From the NCBI RefSeq assembly GCF_900100755.1, contig NZ_FNCI01000003.1, positions 186,001-250,000 of the forward strand: a stretch of DNA of 64,000 nucleotides, read 5' to 3'. Origin of the DNA: Onishia taeanensis. GTDB lineage: Bacteria > Pseudomonadota > Gammaproteobacteria > Pseudomonadales > Halomonadaceae. The translations under genes and the position numbers were made by a program. Position 1 is the stretch's first letter; each line of letters starts with the position of its first letter. Below, piece by piece: positions 1 through 9,168 of this stretch. The notes under the pieces are model-generated. The model was not told where the DNA came from. It searched no databases and worked only from the letters and a program-made list of their open reading frames with translations.

Positions 1-59
1 AGGGGCGCTAGCGTGGCCTTCCAGGGCTTGCCGGCATGACATAACAACAGGCAGAGCCG

Positions 60-1262
60 ATGAGCGAAAAACGACCCGTCAAGATACAGGTGCGCGGCCT
101 CAGTAAGGTCTTTGGCAATCAGCCGAAGAAGGCCCTAGAGCTGCGTGACCAGGGGCAAAAACGCCCGGAAATTCTGGAGCAGACTGGCCAGACACTGGGC
201 TTGTCCAACATCGATTTCGATGTCTACGAGGGTGAGCTCCTGGTGATCATGGGGCTTTCCGGTTCGGGCAAGTCGACGCTTATTCGCTGTCTCAATCGTC
301 TGATCGATACCACCGAAGGCGATATCATCATTGATGGGGAGAATATTCCGACGCTCAGCACCAAAGAGCTGCTGGAGTGTCGTCGGCGTCACTTCTCCAT
401 GGTTTTTCAGAACTTCGCCTTGTTTCCGCATCGCACGGTGCAGCAGAACACCGAATACGGGCTTGAAATCCGTGGTGTCGACAAGGCTGAGCGCACGGAA
501 ACCGCGCGCAACTCGCTGAAGCAGGTAGGCTTGGACGGTTGGGAAGATGCCATGCCTAGCCAACTCTCCGGCGGCATGCAGCAACGTGTTGGCCTAGCGC
601 GCGCACTGGCCAATGATTCAAGCGTTTTGTTGATGGATGAGGCGTTTTCCGCGCTCGACCCGCTGATCCGCAAGGATATGCAGCAGGAGTTGCTCGAGCT
701 TCAGCATCGCATGAAGAAGACCACTGTCTTCATTACCCACGACCTCGATGAGGCCCTCAACATCGGTGATCGCATCATCCTGCTCAAGGATGGTGAGATC
801 GTGCAGATCGGTACGCCTGAAGAAATTCTGACGTCGCCTGCCGATGAATATGTCGAGCGCTTCATCGAGGGCGTGGATATGTCGCGCATCCTTACCGCTC
901 GCCATGCGATGCGTCCGGTACGTGCAACGGCCCGAGAAGATGACGGTCCACGCACCGCCCTGCGCAAGATGAGTGAGAACGGCCTGGATTCCATTTACGT
1001 CACCAGTCGTGATCGTAAGCTCATCGGTCTTATCGATGCCGATAGCGCTGACAAGGCCGTCAAGGAGGGTCAGCAGAGCATCGACAGCCTGATTCACCAG
1101 GACTTCCGGAGCGTTTCCCCAGACGAGCCGCTGCATAATCTCTTTGCCATGTTCAGTGACAAGGGCTTCCCCATCGCGGTGGTTGATGAGGAGCGTCGCC
1201 TTCTCGGCGTGGTGGTCAAGGGCGCGGTACTGGCCGAACTGGCAGAAGCAGGAGACAACTGA
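60..1262 (+). CDS. proV: Glycine betaine/proline ABC importer, ATP-binding subunit
   Basis: This is the ATPase of an osmoprotectant importer, 400 aa, on the cytoplasmic face of the inner membrane. Walker A GLSGSGKST is at about residues 65-73, the Q-loop glutamine at about 117, the signature LSGGMQQRVGLARAL at about 169-183, Walker B VLLMDEAFS at about 189-197 and the switch histidine (ITHD) at about 227. After about residue 280 comes a region resembling paired CBS domains, as is usual for ProV/OpuAA and linked in that family to sensing of ionic strength. The length is normal for ProV. The stop lies 1 nt before the proW ATG, so the two are probably translationally coupled. Only 59 bases precede the gene in the window, so its promoter cannot be judged. 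Confidence 0.96.
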   Translation: MSEKRPVKIQVRGLSKVFGNQPKKALELRDQGQKRPEILEQTGQTLGLSNIDFDVYEGELLVIMGLSGSGKSTLIRCLNRLIDTTEGDIIIDGENIPTLSTKELLECRRRHFSMVFQNFALFPHRTVQQNTEYGLEIRGVDKAERTETARNSLKQVGLDGWEDAMPSQLSGGMQQRVGLARALANDSSVLLMDEAFSALDPLIRKDMQQELLELQHRMKKTTVFITHDLDEALNIGDRIILLKDGEIVQIGTPEEILTSPADEYVERFIEGVDMSRILTARHAMRPVRATAREDDGPRTALRKMSENGLDSIYVTSRDRKLIGLIDADSADKAVKEGQQSIDSLIHQDFRSVSPDEPLHNLFAMFSDKGFPIAVVDEERRLLGVVVKGAVLAELAEAGDN

Positions 1263-1263
1263 G

Positions 1264-2103
1264 ATGGCGACTGAGATTCCACGTATCGAACTGGGCGACT
1301 GGATTGAGTCCGGTCTGAACTATCTGACTAGCAACTATTCCGGTGTGACCCGCGGTATTTCCGCAGTGACGCAGACCGGTATCAATGGTCTCAACGACCT
1401 GCTGATGTGGATACCCGAGTGGGGCCTGATGGCCATGATTGCGCTGCTTTGCTGGCGTGTGGCGGGCATCCGTCTGGGCATCGGCGCGGTATTGGGGCTT
1501 GCTCTGATCTGGAACCTGGACCTTTGGGATCCGATGATCGAGACGCTGACCCTGGTGGTCATTGCGACCCTGGTCGCGGTAGTGGTCGCGATTCCCGTCG
1601 GTATTGCCGCCGCTCTTTCTGAGCGACTCTACCGCGTGATCATGCCGATCCTGGACTTCATGCAGACCATGCCGGCGTTCGTGTATCTGATTCCCGCGAT
1701 TCCGTTCTTCGGCATCGGGTCGGTGTCGGCGATCTTTGCCACGGTCATTTTCTCCATGCCGCCGGCGATTCGCTTCACGACTCTGGGTATTCGTCAGGTT
1801 CCCACGGACCTTATCGAAGCGGCCGACGCCTTTGGCTCTACGACGACGCAGAAGCTCTTCAAGGTTCAGCTGCCGCTATCCCTGCCAACCGTGATGGCCG
1901 GTATCAACCAGACCATCATGCTGGCGCTGTCCATGGTGGTGATCGCGGCCATGATCGGTGCCGACGGCCTGGGTAACGAAGTATGGCGTGCCATTCAGCG
2001 CCTGCGTCCGGGCGATGGCTTCGAGGCAGGCATTGCGGTCGTCATTCTGGCGATGCTGCTGGATCGCTTGACCCAATCTTTCCGTAAGACGCGCAAGTCC
2101 TGA
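1264..2103 (+). CDS. proW: Glycine betaine/proline ABC importer, permease
   Basis: This is the inner-membrane channel subunit of the proVWX importer, 279 aa. Several hydrophobic helices are visible. The EAA-type coupling loop EAADAFGSTTTQKLFKVQLP, which docks on the ATPase, lies in the C-terminal half. The ATG at 1264 is chosen because it directly follows the proV stop and gives a typical ProW N-terminus (MATEIPRIELG); the frame is also open upstream inside proV. A 164-nt gap with a hairpin separates it from the binding-protein gene. Confidence 0.95.
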   Translation: MATEIPRIELGDWIESGLNYLTSNYSGVTRGISAVTQTGINGLNDLLMWIPEWGLMAMIALLCWRVAGIRLGIGAVLGLALIWNLDLWDPMIETLTLVVIATLVAVVVAIPVGIAAALSERLYRVIMPILDFMQTMPAFVYLIPAIPFFGIGSVSAIFATVIFSMPPAIRFTTLGIRQVPTDLIEAADAFGSTTTQKLFKVQLPLSLPTVMAGINQTIMLALSMVVIAAMIGADGLGNEVWRAIQRLRPGDGFEAGIAVVILAMLLDRLTQSFRKTRKS

Positions 2104-2151
2104 CGTATTGCGTGACCCATCCCATCTGCCGGTATCGAGGTGTGATGGGCA

Positions 2152-2179
2152 GCATGATGTGGCGTCATCAGCATCATGC
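2152..2179 (+). other. Hairpin in the proW-proX gap
   Basis: A perfect 8-bp inverted repeat, GCATGATG (2152-2159) and CATCATGC (2172-2179), with a 12-nt loop lies between proW and proX. There is no T-run, so it is unlikely to be a strong terminator. Such intercistronic stems often stabilise or partly uncouple expression of the binding-protein cistron; that role is inferred here. Confidence 0.4.
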
Positions 2180-2267
2180 GGACTTCCAGGCGCAGCCCTG
2201 ATCTGTTTGACTCTCGGCTGCTCCTGCTGTCCTGCTCAACTCCAATAAGCCATTAGAGAGGTGAAGG

Positions 2268-3146
2268 ATGTTCGATATCAAGACTTTGTCACGCGGTGTG
2301 CGCCTTGGCGCCATGATGATGGCGGCTGGTACGGCCGTCGCAGCTGGCCAGGTGCAGGCTGAAGAGAAGGGCACCGTAACCCTCGCTTACGTCGAATGGG
2401 CTTCCGAAGTCGCTTCCACCAACGTGGTTCGCGCCGTGTTGGAAGATCAAGGCTATGACGTTGAGATGTCATCGCTCTCTGCGGCTGCCATGTGGCAGGC
2501 ACTGTCCTACGGGGATGCGGATGCGATCGTTGCGGCCTGGCTGCCCACGACCCACGCGGACTATTTCGATCGAGTGAAGGACAACGTCGAAGACCTGGGT
2601 ACCAACCTGGATGGCACCAAGCTTGGGCTAGTGGTTCCGGCCTACAGCGAAATGAATACCATCACCGACATCGACAAGAACGCTGACGATATCGATGGGC
2701 AAATCGTTGGTATCGACCCGGGTGCCGGCCTGATGAGCCTGACCGAAGAAGCCATCGATGAGTATGACCTCGATACCGATCTGCGCAGCGGTAGTGGCGC
2801 GACCATGACGGCAGCGCTGGCCAGCGCCATCCAGAACAAGGAAGAGATCGTCGTCACCAGCTGGACGCCGCACTGGATGTTCGCTCGTTGGGACCTCAAG
2901 TACCTCGAAGACCCGAAAAACGTCTACGGTGGTGCCGAGCAGATTCATACCATTGCTCGCAAGGGCCTGAAAGAAGATATGCCGGAGGCCTATGCCATTC
3001 TCGACAACTTCGAGTGGACGCCTGAGCAGATGGGTGAAGTCATGCTCATGAACCAGGAAGAAGACAGTGACCCCTACGAGAACGCCAAGGAGTGGGTCGC
3101 CGAGAACCAGGATGTGGTTCAGCAGTGGCTGCCCGACGCCGAGTAA
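2268..3146 (+). CDS. proX: Glycine betaine-type periplasmic substrate-binding protein
   Basis: This is the periplasmic solute receptor of the proVWX importer (OpuAC family), 292 aa. An N-terminal signal peptide ends near residue 31 (GQVQA, then EEKG). The mature part carries tryptophan- and tyrosine-rich segments (YVEWASEV, AAMWQALSYG, AAWLPTTHADYF, SWTPHWMF) expected for a cation-pi cage that binds quaternary amines. The ATG at 2268 follows a GAGAGG-type ribosome site. It is the third gene of the operon and is followed by an intrinsic terminator. The exact ligand (glycine betaine, proline betaine or choline) cannot be fixed from sequence alone. Confidence 0.94.
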   Translation: MFDIKTLSRGVRLGAMMMAAGTAVAAGQVQAEEKGTVTLAYVEWASEVASTNVVRAVLEDQGYDVEMSSLSAAAMWQALSYGDADAIVAAWLPTTHADYFDRVKDNVEDLGTNLDGTKLGLVVPAYSEMNTITDIDKNADDIDGQIVGIDPGAGLMSLTEEAIDEYDLDTDLRSGSGATMTAALASAIQNKEEIVVTSWTPHWMFARWDLKYLEDPKNVYGGAEQIHTIARKGLKEDMPEAYAILDNFEWTPEQMGEVMLMNQEEDSDPYENAKEWVAENQDVVQQWLPDAE

Positions 3147-3173
3147 GTTTGGCGAATTAGCAGTACGTAAAGC

Positions 3174-3209
3174 ACAGCGCCCGGCTAATATGGCCGGGCG
3201 CTGTTGTTT
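3174..3209 (+). terminator. Intrinsic terminator after proVWX
   Basis: A 12-bp perfect GC-rich stem, ACAGCGCCCGGC (3174-3185) with GCCGGGCGCTGT (3193-3204), a 7-nt loop and a T-rich tail (TTGTTT) lies just after proX. It can also serve pdxH arriving from the other strand. Confidence 0.8.
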
Positions 3210-3265
3210 CGGGTCGATGCTTTCTCTGCGAGTATCGAGCCGACAGGAACTATGAGGTTAGGATG

Positions 3266-3907
3266 TCAGGGCGCGAGGCGCACCTTGTACCATTCGCCGT
3301 CGCGCATTTGGTAGCGGATTCGATCATGAAGCCGGCTAGGTTGGCCCTGCCAGAATTCGACCATCTCCGGCACCAGGCGGTAACCGCCCCAGTGCGCGGG
3401 ACGGTGAATGTCCTGGCCATCATAGGCCTGTTCGAAGCGCGCTTGGCGCTCCTCGATCCATTGGCGATCGGGGATTTCCACGCTTTGCGTGGCCACCCAG
3501 GCACCGAGCTGGCTCTCACGTGGCCGGCTGGAGAAGTACTGATCTGATTCAGACTCGGCGACCTGCTCGACCCGTCCCTCGACGCGGACCTGTCGGCTGA
3601 GCGATGGCCACCAGAACACCAGCGCCGCATGAGGAACGGTGGCGAGTTCGCTGCCCTTGTGACTTTGGTAGTTGGTATAGAAGACCAAGCCACGCTCGTC
3701 ATTGCCCTTGAGCAGGACGATACGCGCATGTGGGCGTCCCATACTGTCGACAGTGGCAAGCGACATCGCGTTACCGTCGACGCCCTCGCTGTCCAATGCA
3801 AGCGTCAGCCACTCATCGAAGAGCGGCTCGGGCGTTGCAGGCGTATCCGCTTCGTTGAGACTGCCGCCTTCGTAGTCGCGTCGGATATCCGCAATATTCC
3901 TTGTCAT
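3266..3907 (-). CDS. pdxH: Pyridoxamine 5'-phosphate oxidase
   Basis: This FMN-dependent oxidase makes pyridoxal 5'-phosphate from PNP/PMP in the cytoplasm; 213 aa, normal length. Family stretches are visible: GRPHARIVLLKG, FYTNYQSHKGSELA, RVEGRVEQV, FSSRPRESQLGAW, and the C-terminal RLHDRIRY...WYKVRLAP. The start at 3907 (MTRNIADIRRDYEGG) is preferred: it matches the usual PdxH N-terminus, and a GAGGG ribosome site lies about 10 nt upstream. The ATG at 3916 and the frame further upstream are possible but less likely. Confidence 0.95.
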   Translation of the reverse strand: MTRNIADIRRDYEGGSLNEADTPATPEPLFDEWLTLALDSEGVDGNAMSLATVDSMGRPHARIVLLKGNDERGLVFYTNYQSHKGSELATVPHAALVFWWPSLSRQVRVEGRVEQVAESESDQYFSSRPRESQLGAWVATQSVEIPDRQWIEERQARFEQAYDGQDIHRPAHWGGYRLVPEMVEFWQGQPSRLHDRIRYQMRDGEWYKVRLAP

Positions 3908-4032
3908 GGCAATCATTCCCTCTGCATTTTCTTTATCTTCGCCGTTGCGAGGCGAAGGCTCAACCCTTGTTTGTGTACGCCGCGACAACGCTTGATCGTC
4001 ATTCGACCTGCTGGAACAGGGGCATGTCGGAA

Positions 4033-4451
4033 TCATTGCCGCCCAGGGTGATCAGATGACTGACGGCGCAGTTGGCGGCTACGAAAGCGTGCATAGCCAA
4101 GGCTGCCGACGAAGAGTGCCAGCGATGCTGCCGCGACCAGAATGCCAAACAGGGTTTGGCCGGGCAGGGTGGCGAACATCACCCCCTGCATGAAATAGAG
4201 CAGGCTGACGAAGCACAGCCAAGCATGGCCGCGGGCCCGCTTGACCAGTATGGATGGCAGAAACAGTAGCAGCGGTACCACCCTCACCAGCCAGGGGCCC
4301 CAGCCATCGGTTTGGACGTCATGCATGATCAGACCGCCATAGCTGAGCAGGACCAGCAGAGCGGCGAAGCTTGCGATGACCAGTCGGCGGCTTTTCTCGA
4401 CCATGGTATCGAGGCCATGTTGCTCTTCCAGGCGTTCCATCTGTTGTCTCA

Positions 4452-4452
<1 letters not shown>
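4033..4452 (-). CDS. DUF2069 inner-membrane protein
   Basis: A small polytopic membrane protein of 139 aa with about four hydrophobic segments (about residues 25-45, 55-70, 77-92 and 98-120) and charged ends. Sequence and context match the DUF2069 family, which in pseudomonads also follows arsC and wrbA. The function is unknown. Its ATG overlaps the wrbA stop by one base (TGATG), so the two are translationally coupled. Confidence 0.8.
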
Positions 4453-5105
<653 letters not shown>

Positions 5106-5453
5106 TCAGGCAGCGTCGATCAGCGACAGCACCGCTTCGGGCGGCCGACCGATAACGGCGTGGTCGCCGCGGTCGGCAATCGGGCGCTGCATCAGCTTCG
5201 GGGTGGCCACAATGGCGGCAATGACGGCCTGGCGGTCGTCGATATCGATATCCTGAGCCTTCCACTCCGCTTCGTTAGTTCTGACGAAATCCTTGAGGCT
5301 GCCCTCGAGGCGGTCGAGCAGCGCTTCGAGCTGTTCGGCATCCAGCGGCTCCTGCAGATAGCGATGCACGCGCAGCTCGATATCGGCTTCCTCGAGCAGT
5401 GCCAGTGCCTGACGTGACTTGGAGCAGCGCGGATTATGATAGAGGGTGATCAC
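5106..5453 (-). CDS. arsC: Arsenate reductase (glutaredoxin-type ArsC family)
   Basis: A thioredoxin-fold protein of 115 aa of the ArsC/YffB/Spx superfamily. The active-site segment HNPRCSKSRQAL puts the cysteine at residue 10, as in glutaredoxin-dependent arsenate reductases, and the conserved C-terminal part GDHAVIGRPPEAVLSL is present. The start is GTG at 5453 with AAGGA about 10 nt upstream. No arsB or arsR lies nearby; the arsC-wrbA-DUF2069 order is the pseudomonad-like one, so a general redox role is as likely as arsenic resistance. Confidence 0.82.
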   Translation of the reverse strand: MITLYHNPRCSKSRQALALLEEADIELRVHRYLQEPLDAEQLEALLDRLEGSLKDFVRTNEAEWKAQDIDIDDRQAVIAAIVATPKLMQRPIADRGDHAVIGRPPEAVLSLIDAA

Positions 5454-5621
5454 GTCGTCAGGGTCCTTATGCGGTTGGTACTCAAGTAATGGCAGATATT
5501 GTAGGCGGCCCCCAAGGCCCCCACAACCGTGCAGAGAGTGCTGGTTTATGCCCCTAAATTTATACCGTTATCTATATGCCTCGACAACTCGTCATACCGG
5601 CTGCTAGCTAAAGAGTTCATG

Positions 5622-6068
5622 TCAGAGGCGGCGATAGACCCAGACGTTAGTCCCACTTTCCAGTTGTACGCGAACTCGCTCATAGCGATAGCCCAGGCGT
5701 TCATAACGATCCAGATCGGCCAGCTCCTCGGCATCCACAAGAAGCACCATGCCATCGACTGACTGATCCGGGGCCTCTACTAGATCCAGCTCTTGTTTGC
5801 GAAAGCCGGCTAGGCTGGCCGCCTCTGGGCTGCCGGTGCGTCCGTAGACCAGCCAGCGAACCGGAGCGTAGGTCAAGGTGCCATAGACGAACACCCGGTA
5901 TTCCCCACTGGGTATTGCGGCCAGGTCGGCGGGGCGCTCATAGCCGAAGGGGCTCAGCAGCACCCACCATAGATAGGTAGCGACGACCAGCATGGTACCG
6001 AGCGAAGTAGCGAAGGCGTATCTAAGGACGCGCATGGAAATGGCCTTGATCGTGGATTTTGAGGTCAT
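5622..6068 (-). CDS. Membrane-anchored gamma-glutamylcyclotransferase-like protein
   Basis: A 148-aa protein with one N-terminal transmembrane segment (about residues 14-34), followed by an AIG2/GGCT-like domain: VFVYGTLTYAPVRWLVYG matches the family YGTL substrate loop, and LADLDRYERLGYRYERVRV matches the acidic region with the likely catalytic glutamate. The family cyclises gamma-glutamyl groups to 5-oxoproline, but many members are uncharacterised. The membrane anchor is unusual for it. The 168-nt gap to arsC suggests a separate transcript. Confidence 0.7.
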   Translation of the reverse strand: MTSKSTIKAISMRVLRYAFATSLGTMLVVATYLWWVLLSPFGYERPADLAAIPSGEYRVFVYGTLTYAPVRWLVYGRTGSPEAASLAGFRKQELDLVEAPDQSVDGMVLLVDAEELADLDRYERLGYRYERVRVQLESGTNVWVYRRL

Positions 6069-6148
6069 CAGGGGTTCGCGAGTTCATCCTGGCATGGCAT
6101 GCTTCTTGAACGCCAGTCAGGACATCGCCGCGCCGGGAGGCTACCACC

Positions 6149-6733
6149 ATGAATATGATGGATCGCGAATTTCGCCGTCAGATGGGAGACGTACTCCCGC
6201 TTGCCAAGGGCAAGGACCGAGCCGATGTCAGCCAGAGGCCGAAGGGGCCTAACGAGGCACAGCAGGCGCGACGCCTGGCGGCACAGCAGGCCGGTGATGA
6301 GGGTAACTTCCTGTCGGATGATTTTGTCGAGGTGGTCGGCTCTCACGATCCCCTCGAGTATCGCCGTGACGGTATCCAATTGGGTGTGGTCGATCGCCTG
6401 CGTCATGGCGGCTATCCGCCCGAAGCCCATCTGCACCTGCAACGCCGGCCGCTTGCCGAGTGCCGACGTGAGCTGTTCGGCTTTATTCGAGACGCTCATA
6501 CCAACGGACTGCGCTCACTGATGGTGGTGCATGGGCGAGGGCGGGAGGACGATAGTCCCGCTAACATACTGCGCTCTTATCTGGCCAAGTGGTTGGCACA
6601 GTTCGACGAAGTGCAGGCCTATGTTTCGGCCCCGGCGTCGCAGGGTGGACTGGGTGCCACGCTGATCATGCTGAAGAAATCCGAACGCGCCCGGGCCAAT
6701 AACCGTGAGCGTCAGCAAAAACGTCGCGGCTGA
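6149..6733 (+). CDS. Smr-domain protein
   Basis: A 194-aa protein with a charged N-terminal extension and a C-terminal Smr (small MutS-related) domain at about residues 95-180. Visible signatures are LHLQRRPLAECRRELFGFI and the core LMVVHGRGRED, corresponding to the Smr HGxG nuclease loop. Stand-alone Smr proteins of gammaproteobacteria (YdaL/SmrA-like) are nicking endonucleases; some act on ribosome-bound mRNA. The cellular role here is unknown. ATG 6149 is preceded by GGGAGG at good spacing. It appears monocistronic. Confidence 0.82.
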   Translation: MNMMDREFRRQMGDVLPLAKGKDRADVSQRPKGPNEAQQARRLAAQQAGDEGNFLSDDFVEVVGSHDPLEYRRDGIQLGVVDRLRHGGYPPEAHLHLQRRPLAECRRELFGFIRDAHTNGLRSLMVVHGRGREDDSPANILRSYLAKWLAQFDEVQAYVSAPASQGGLGATLIMLKKSERARANNRERQQKRRG

Positions 6734-6780
6734 GGATGCGCGCCACGTAAATTGTGTCCCTGAAACGCAGTGAGAAACGC

Positions 6781-6807
6781 CAAGGGCCCGGCATTGCCGG
6801 GCCCTTG
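6781..6807. terminator. Bidirectional hairpin between the Smr and DUF934 genes
   Basis: A perfect 12-bp stem CAAGGGCCCGGC / GCCGGGCCCTTG with a 3-nt loop sits between convergent genes. It has no strong T-run on either side, but the position and stability suit a shared terminator. Confidence 0.65.
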
Positions 6808-6834
6808 ATGGTTCAGCCGTCGATTAGAGGCGAC

Positions 6835-7353
6835 TCAGGAGTGATTGCCTTCTCGCAGGCGACGCTCGAAGAGGGCCTCCTTGGTATCGACGCCAGGTTG
6901 GTAGCTGACGCTGAAAGCGCCCAGGGCACGCTGAGCATCCTCGAGGAGCTGGTCATCGCGCAGTGCCAGGGCATCGAAGCCACAGCGGCTCATGTAATAG
7001 AGCTGGTCGACCAGCACATCGCCAATGGCGCGGATCTCACCCTGGTAGCCGAAGCGTTCACGCAGCATGCGCGCGAGGGTGTAGCCTCGGCCGTCGGTGA
7101 AGGCCGGGAAGTCGATGGCGATGCGCGGCGCAGAGGCAAGCTCCTTGGCGAGTTCGCTGTCGAGCGCTGTGTCGCTGGGCAGCCAAGGTGCCAGGCCGCT
7201 GTCTTCTTTGGCATCGAGCCACAGCGCCAGCGGCACGATGGCCGGCCTTTGCTCGGGCAGCGCTTCGCTGTCACGAGAAAGCGCCCAGGTGTCGGTTTCC
7301 GGTTGGCCCTTCTTGAGTAGCGTACGGGCCACTGTCGGCTGTTGATCAGGCAT
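6835..7353 (-). CDS. DUF934 protein linked to sulfite reductase
   Basis: A 172-aa soluble protein of the DUF934 family, which commonly sits downstream of cysI in proteobacteria. Recognisable segments include RIAIDFPAFTDGRGYTLARMLRERFGYQGEIRAIGDVLVDQLYYMSRCGFDA (in parts). Its exact function is not established; a role in sulfite reductase assembly or electron supply is inferred from linkage. The ATG overlaps the end of cysI by 8 nt, so it is co-translated. Confidence 0.88.
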   Translation of the reverse strand: MPDQQPTVARTLLKKGQPETDTWALSRDSEALPEQRPAIVPLALWLDAKEDSGLAPWLPSDTALDSELAKELASAPRIAIDFPAFTDGRGYTLARMLRERFGYQGEIRAIGDVLVDQLYYMSRCGFDALALRDDQLLEDAQRALGAFSVSYQPGVDTKEALFERRLREGNHS

Positions 7354-8998
7354 AGACCCGCTCCTTGAAAGGTTTGATCCCGATGCGGCGATAGGTATCG
7401 AGGAAGCGCTCGTCAGCGTGGCGCGACTCGACGTAGACCTTGAGTACCTTGTCGATCACATCGGGGACGTCTTCGCGGTAGAACGAGGGGCCGAGGATCT
7501 TGCCCAGGGAGGCATCGTCGGTGGAGTTGCCACCCAGTGACACCTGGTAGTACTCCTCGCCTTTCTTGTCGACGCCCAGAATGCCGATGTGGCCCACATG
7601 GTGGTGTCCGCAGGCATTCATGCACCCGGAGATGTTGAGATCCAGCGGACCCAGGTCATAGAGGAAATCCAGGTCCTCGAAACGCTCCTGCAGGGCCTGA
7701 GCGATGGGAATCGACACCGCATTGGCCAGGCCGCAGAAGTCGCCGCCCGGGCAGCAAATGATGTCGTTGAGGGTGCCCACGGTGGGGTTGGCCATGCCCA
7801 GCTCGTCCAGGGCTTGCCAGAGGGCTACCATTTGATCGACGGGGACGTCCGAGAGCACCAGGTTCTGCTCATGGGTCACGCGAACCTCGCCGAAGCTGAA
7901 ACGCTCTGCGAGGTCGGCCACGGCCTCCATCTGGTCCGAGGTGACGTCGCCCGGTGCCAGCTCGCGACGCTTGAGTGACAGGGTAACGGCCTTGTAGCCG
8001 GCGACCTTGTGGTCGGTCACGTTATTGGTCACGAAGCGGGCAAGGGCGCGGTCTTCCTGACGCTGTTGCTCGTAGGCAGCGATGGCCTCGTCGCTGACCG
8101 GACGGCGCTCGGGTTCCGGGAAGTGTGTCTTGGCGGCTTCCACGGCTGCAGGCGTCAGGGTCTGGGGGCCATCCTTGAGATGCTCCCACTCGGCGTCGAC
8201 GCGACGACGGAATTCCTCGATGCCCAGGGCCTTGACAAGAATCTTGATGCGGGCCTTGAACTTGTTGTCGCGGCGACCGAACTGGTTATACACGCGCACG
8301 CAGGCTTCGAGATAGGTCAGCAGGTGCTTCCAGGGCAGGTCATCACGCACCACGTCGCCGATCATCGGCGTACGGCCTAGGCCGCCGCCCGCCAGCACGC
8401 GAACCCGTACCTCGCCCTCGTCGTCGCGCCACAGGCGCAGGCCAATGTCGTGGACCTGAATGGCGGCCCGGTCCGAGCTGGCCCCGGTAACGGCGATCTT
8501 GAATTTGCGCGGCAGGAAGGCGAATTCGGGATGCAGCGTCGACCACTGGCGAATTAGCTCGCACCAGGGGCGTGGATCCTCGACCTCATCGGCGGCGATG
8601 CCAGCGAACTGGTCACTGGTGGTGTTACGAATGCAGTTGCCGCTGGTTTGGATGGCATGCATCTGTACCTCGGCCAGTTCGCCGAGAATGTCCGGCACTG
8701 TCTCGATGGCCGGCCAGTTGAGCTGCAGGTTCTGACGGGTACTGAAGTGACCGTATCCCCGATCGTAACGCCTGGCAATGGAGGCCAGGCGGCGCAGTTG
8801 ATCGCTCGACAGCATGCCGTAGGGAATGGCGATACGCAGCATCGGCGCGTATTTCTGGATATAGAGGCCGTTCTGCAGGCGCAGCGGGCGGAATTCTTCT
8901 TCGCCCAGGCGGCCATCAAGGTAGCGGGTCATCTGGTCACGGAACTGGGTGACCCGCTCATCGACGAGGGTCTGGTCGTAGTTGTCGTACCGATACAT
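7346..8998 (-). CDS. cysI: Sulfite reductase hemoprotein (nitrite/sulfite reductase family)
   Basis: The siroheme/4Fe-4S enzyme reducing sulfite to sulfide in assimilatory sulfur metabolism; 550 aa, with two ferredoxin-like half-domains each followed by a catalytic half-domain. The cluster/siroheme cysteines are clear: CCPGGDFC (C416 and C422) and GCMNACGHHH (C459 and C463). The siroheme-contact segment HFSTRQNLQLNWP lies near residue 100. No cysJ flavoprotein gene is adjacent, so the electron donor is probably encoded elsewhere. ATG at 8998. A promoter with an overlapping inverted repeat lies at 9068-9099. Confidence 0.94.
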   Translation of the reverse strand: MYRYDNYDQTLVDERVTQFRDQMTRYLDGRLGEEEFRPLRLQNGLYIQKYAPMLRIAIPYGMLSSDQLRRLASIARRYDRGYGHFSTRQNLQLNWPAIETVPDILGELAEVQMHAIQTSGNCIRNTTSDQFAGIAADEVEDPRPWCELIRQWSTLHPEFAFLPRKFKIAVTGASSDRAAIQVHDIGLRLWRDDEGEVRVRVLAGGGLGRTPMIGDVVRDDLPWKHLLTYLEACVRVYNQFGRRDNKFKARIKILVKALGIEEFRRRVDAEWEHLKDGPQTLTPAAVEAAKTHFPEPERRPVSDEAIAAYEQQRQEDRALARFVTNNVTDHKVAGYKAVTLSLKRRELAPGDVTSDQMEAVADLAERFSFGEVRVTHEQNLVLSDVPVDQMVALWQALDELGMANPTVGTLNDIICCPGGDFCGLANAVSIPIAQALQERFEDLDFLYDLGPLDLNISGCMNACGHHHVGHIGILGVDKKGEEYYQVSLGGNSTDDASLGKILGPSFYREDVPDVIDKVLKVYVESRHADERFLDTYRRIGIKPFKERVYA

Positions 8999-9067
8999 TC
9001 AGTCGTGTCCTGCTGGTCAGGGCGTGATGAAGGAGTAGTGCCGTTTGTGGGCGACAATACTCCTAAC

Positions 9068-9099
9068 CTTATATTCTATGAAAGAATAAATGTTCATAG
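9068..9099 (-). promoter_or_regulatory. Candidate cysI promoter with operator-like inverted repeat
   Basis: Reading the minus strand, TGAACA (9096-9091) and TATAAG (9073-9068), 17 nt apart, resemble a sigma-70 promoter about 70 nt before cysI. A perfect 7-bp inverted repeat, CTATGAA (9076-9082) and TTCATAG (9093-9099), spans its -35 and spacer. The block is AT-rich against GC-rich surroundings. The binding factor is unknown; CysB is an obvious candidate on function only. Confidence 0.5.
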
Positions 9100-9168
9100 A
9101 TTTTAATTAAAGAGTTATTAGGGCCGATCCATCTCTAGGTCAGTGGCTCGAGTGTGATCGGACTGACG

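Noticed and set aside
5106-5453. Arsenic resistance island at arsC
   Set aside because: No arsR, arsB/acr3 or arsH is adjacent; the arsC-wrbA-DUF2069 order is a common housekeeping arrangement.
5529-5762. 77-codon plus-strand frame overlapping the 3' end of the cyclotransferase-like gene
   Set aside because: Half of it is antisense to a supported gene, and no ribosome site or family was found.
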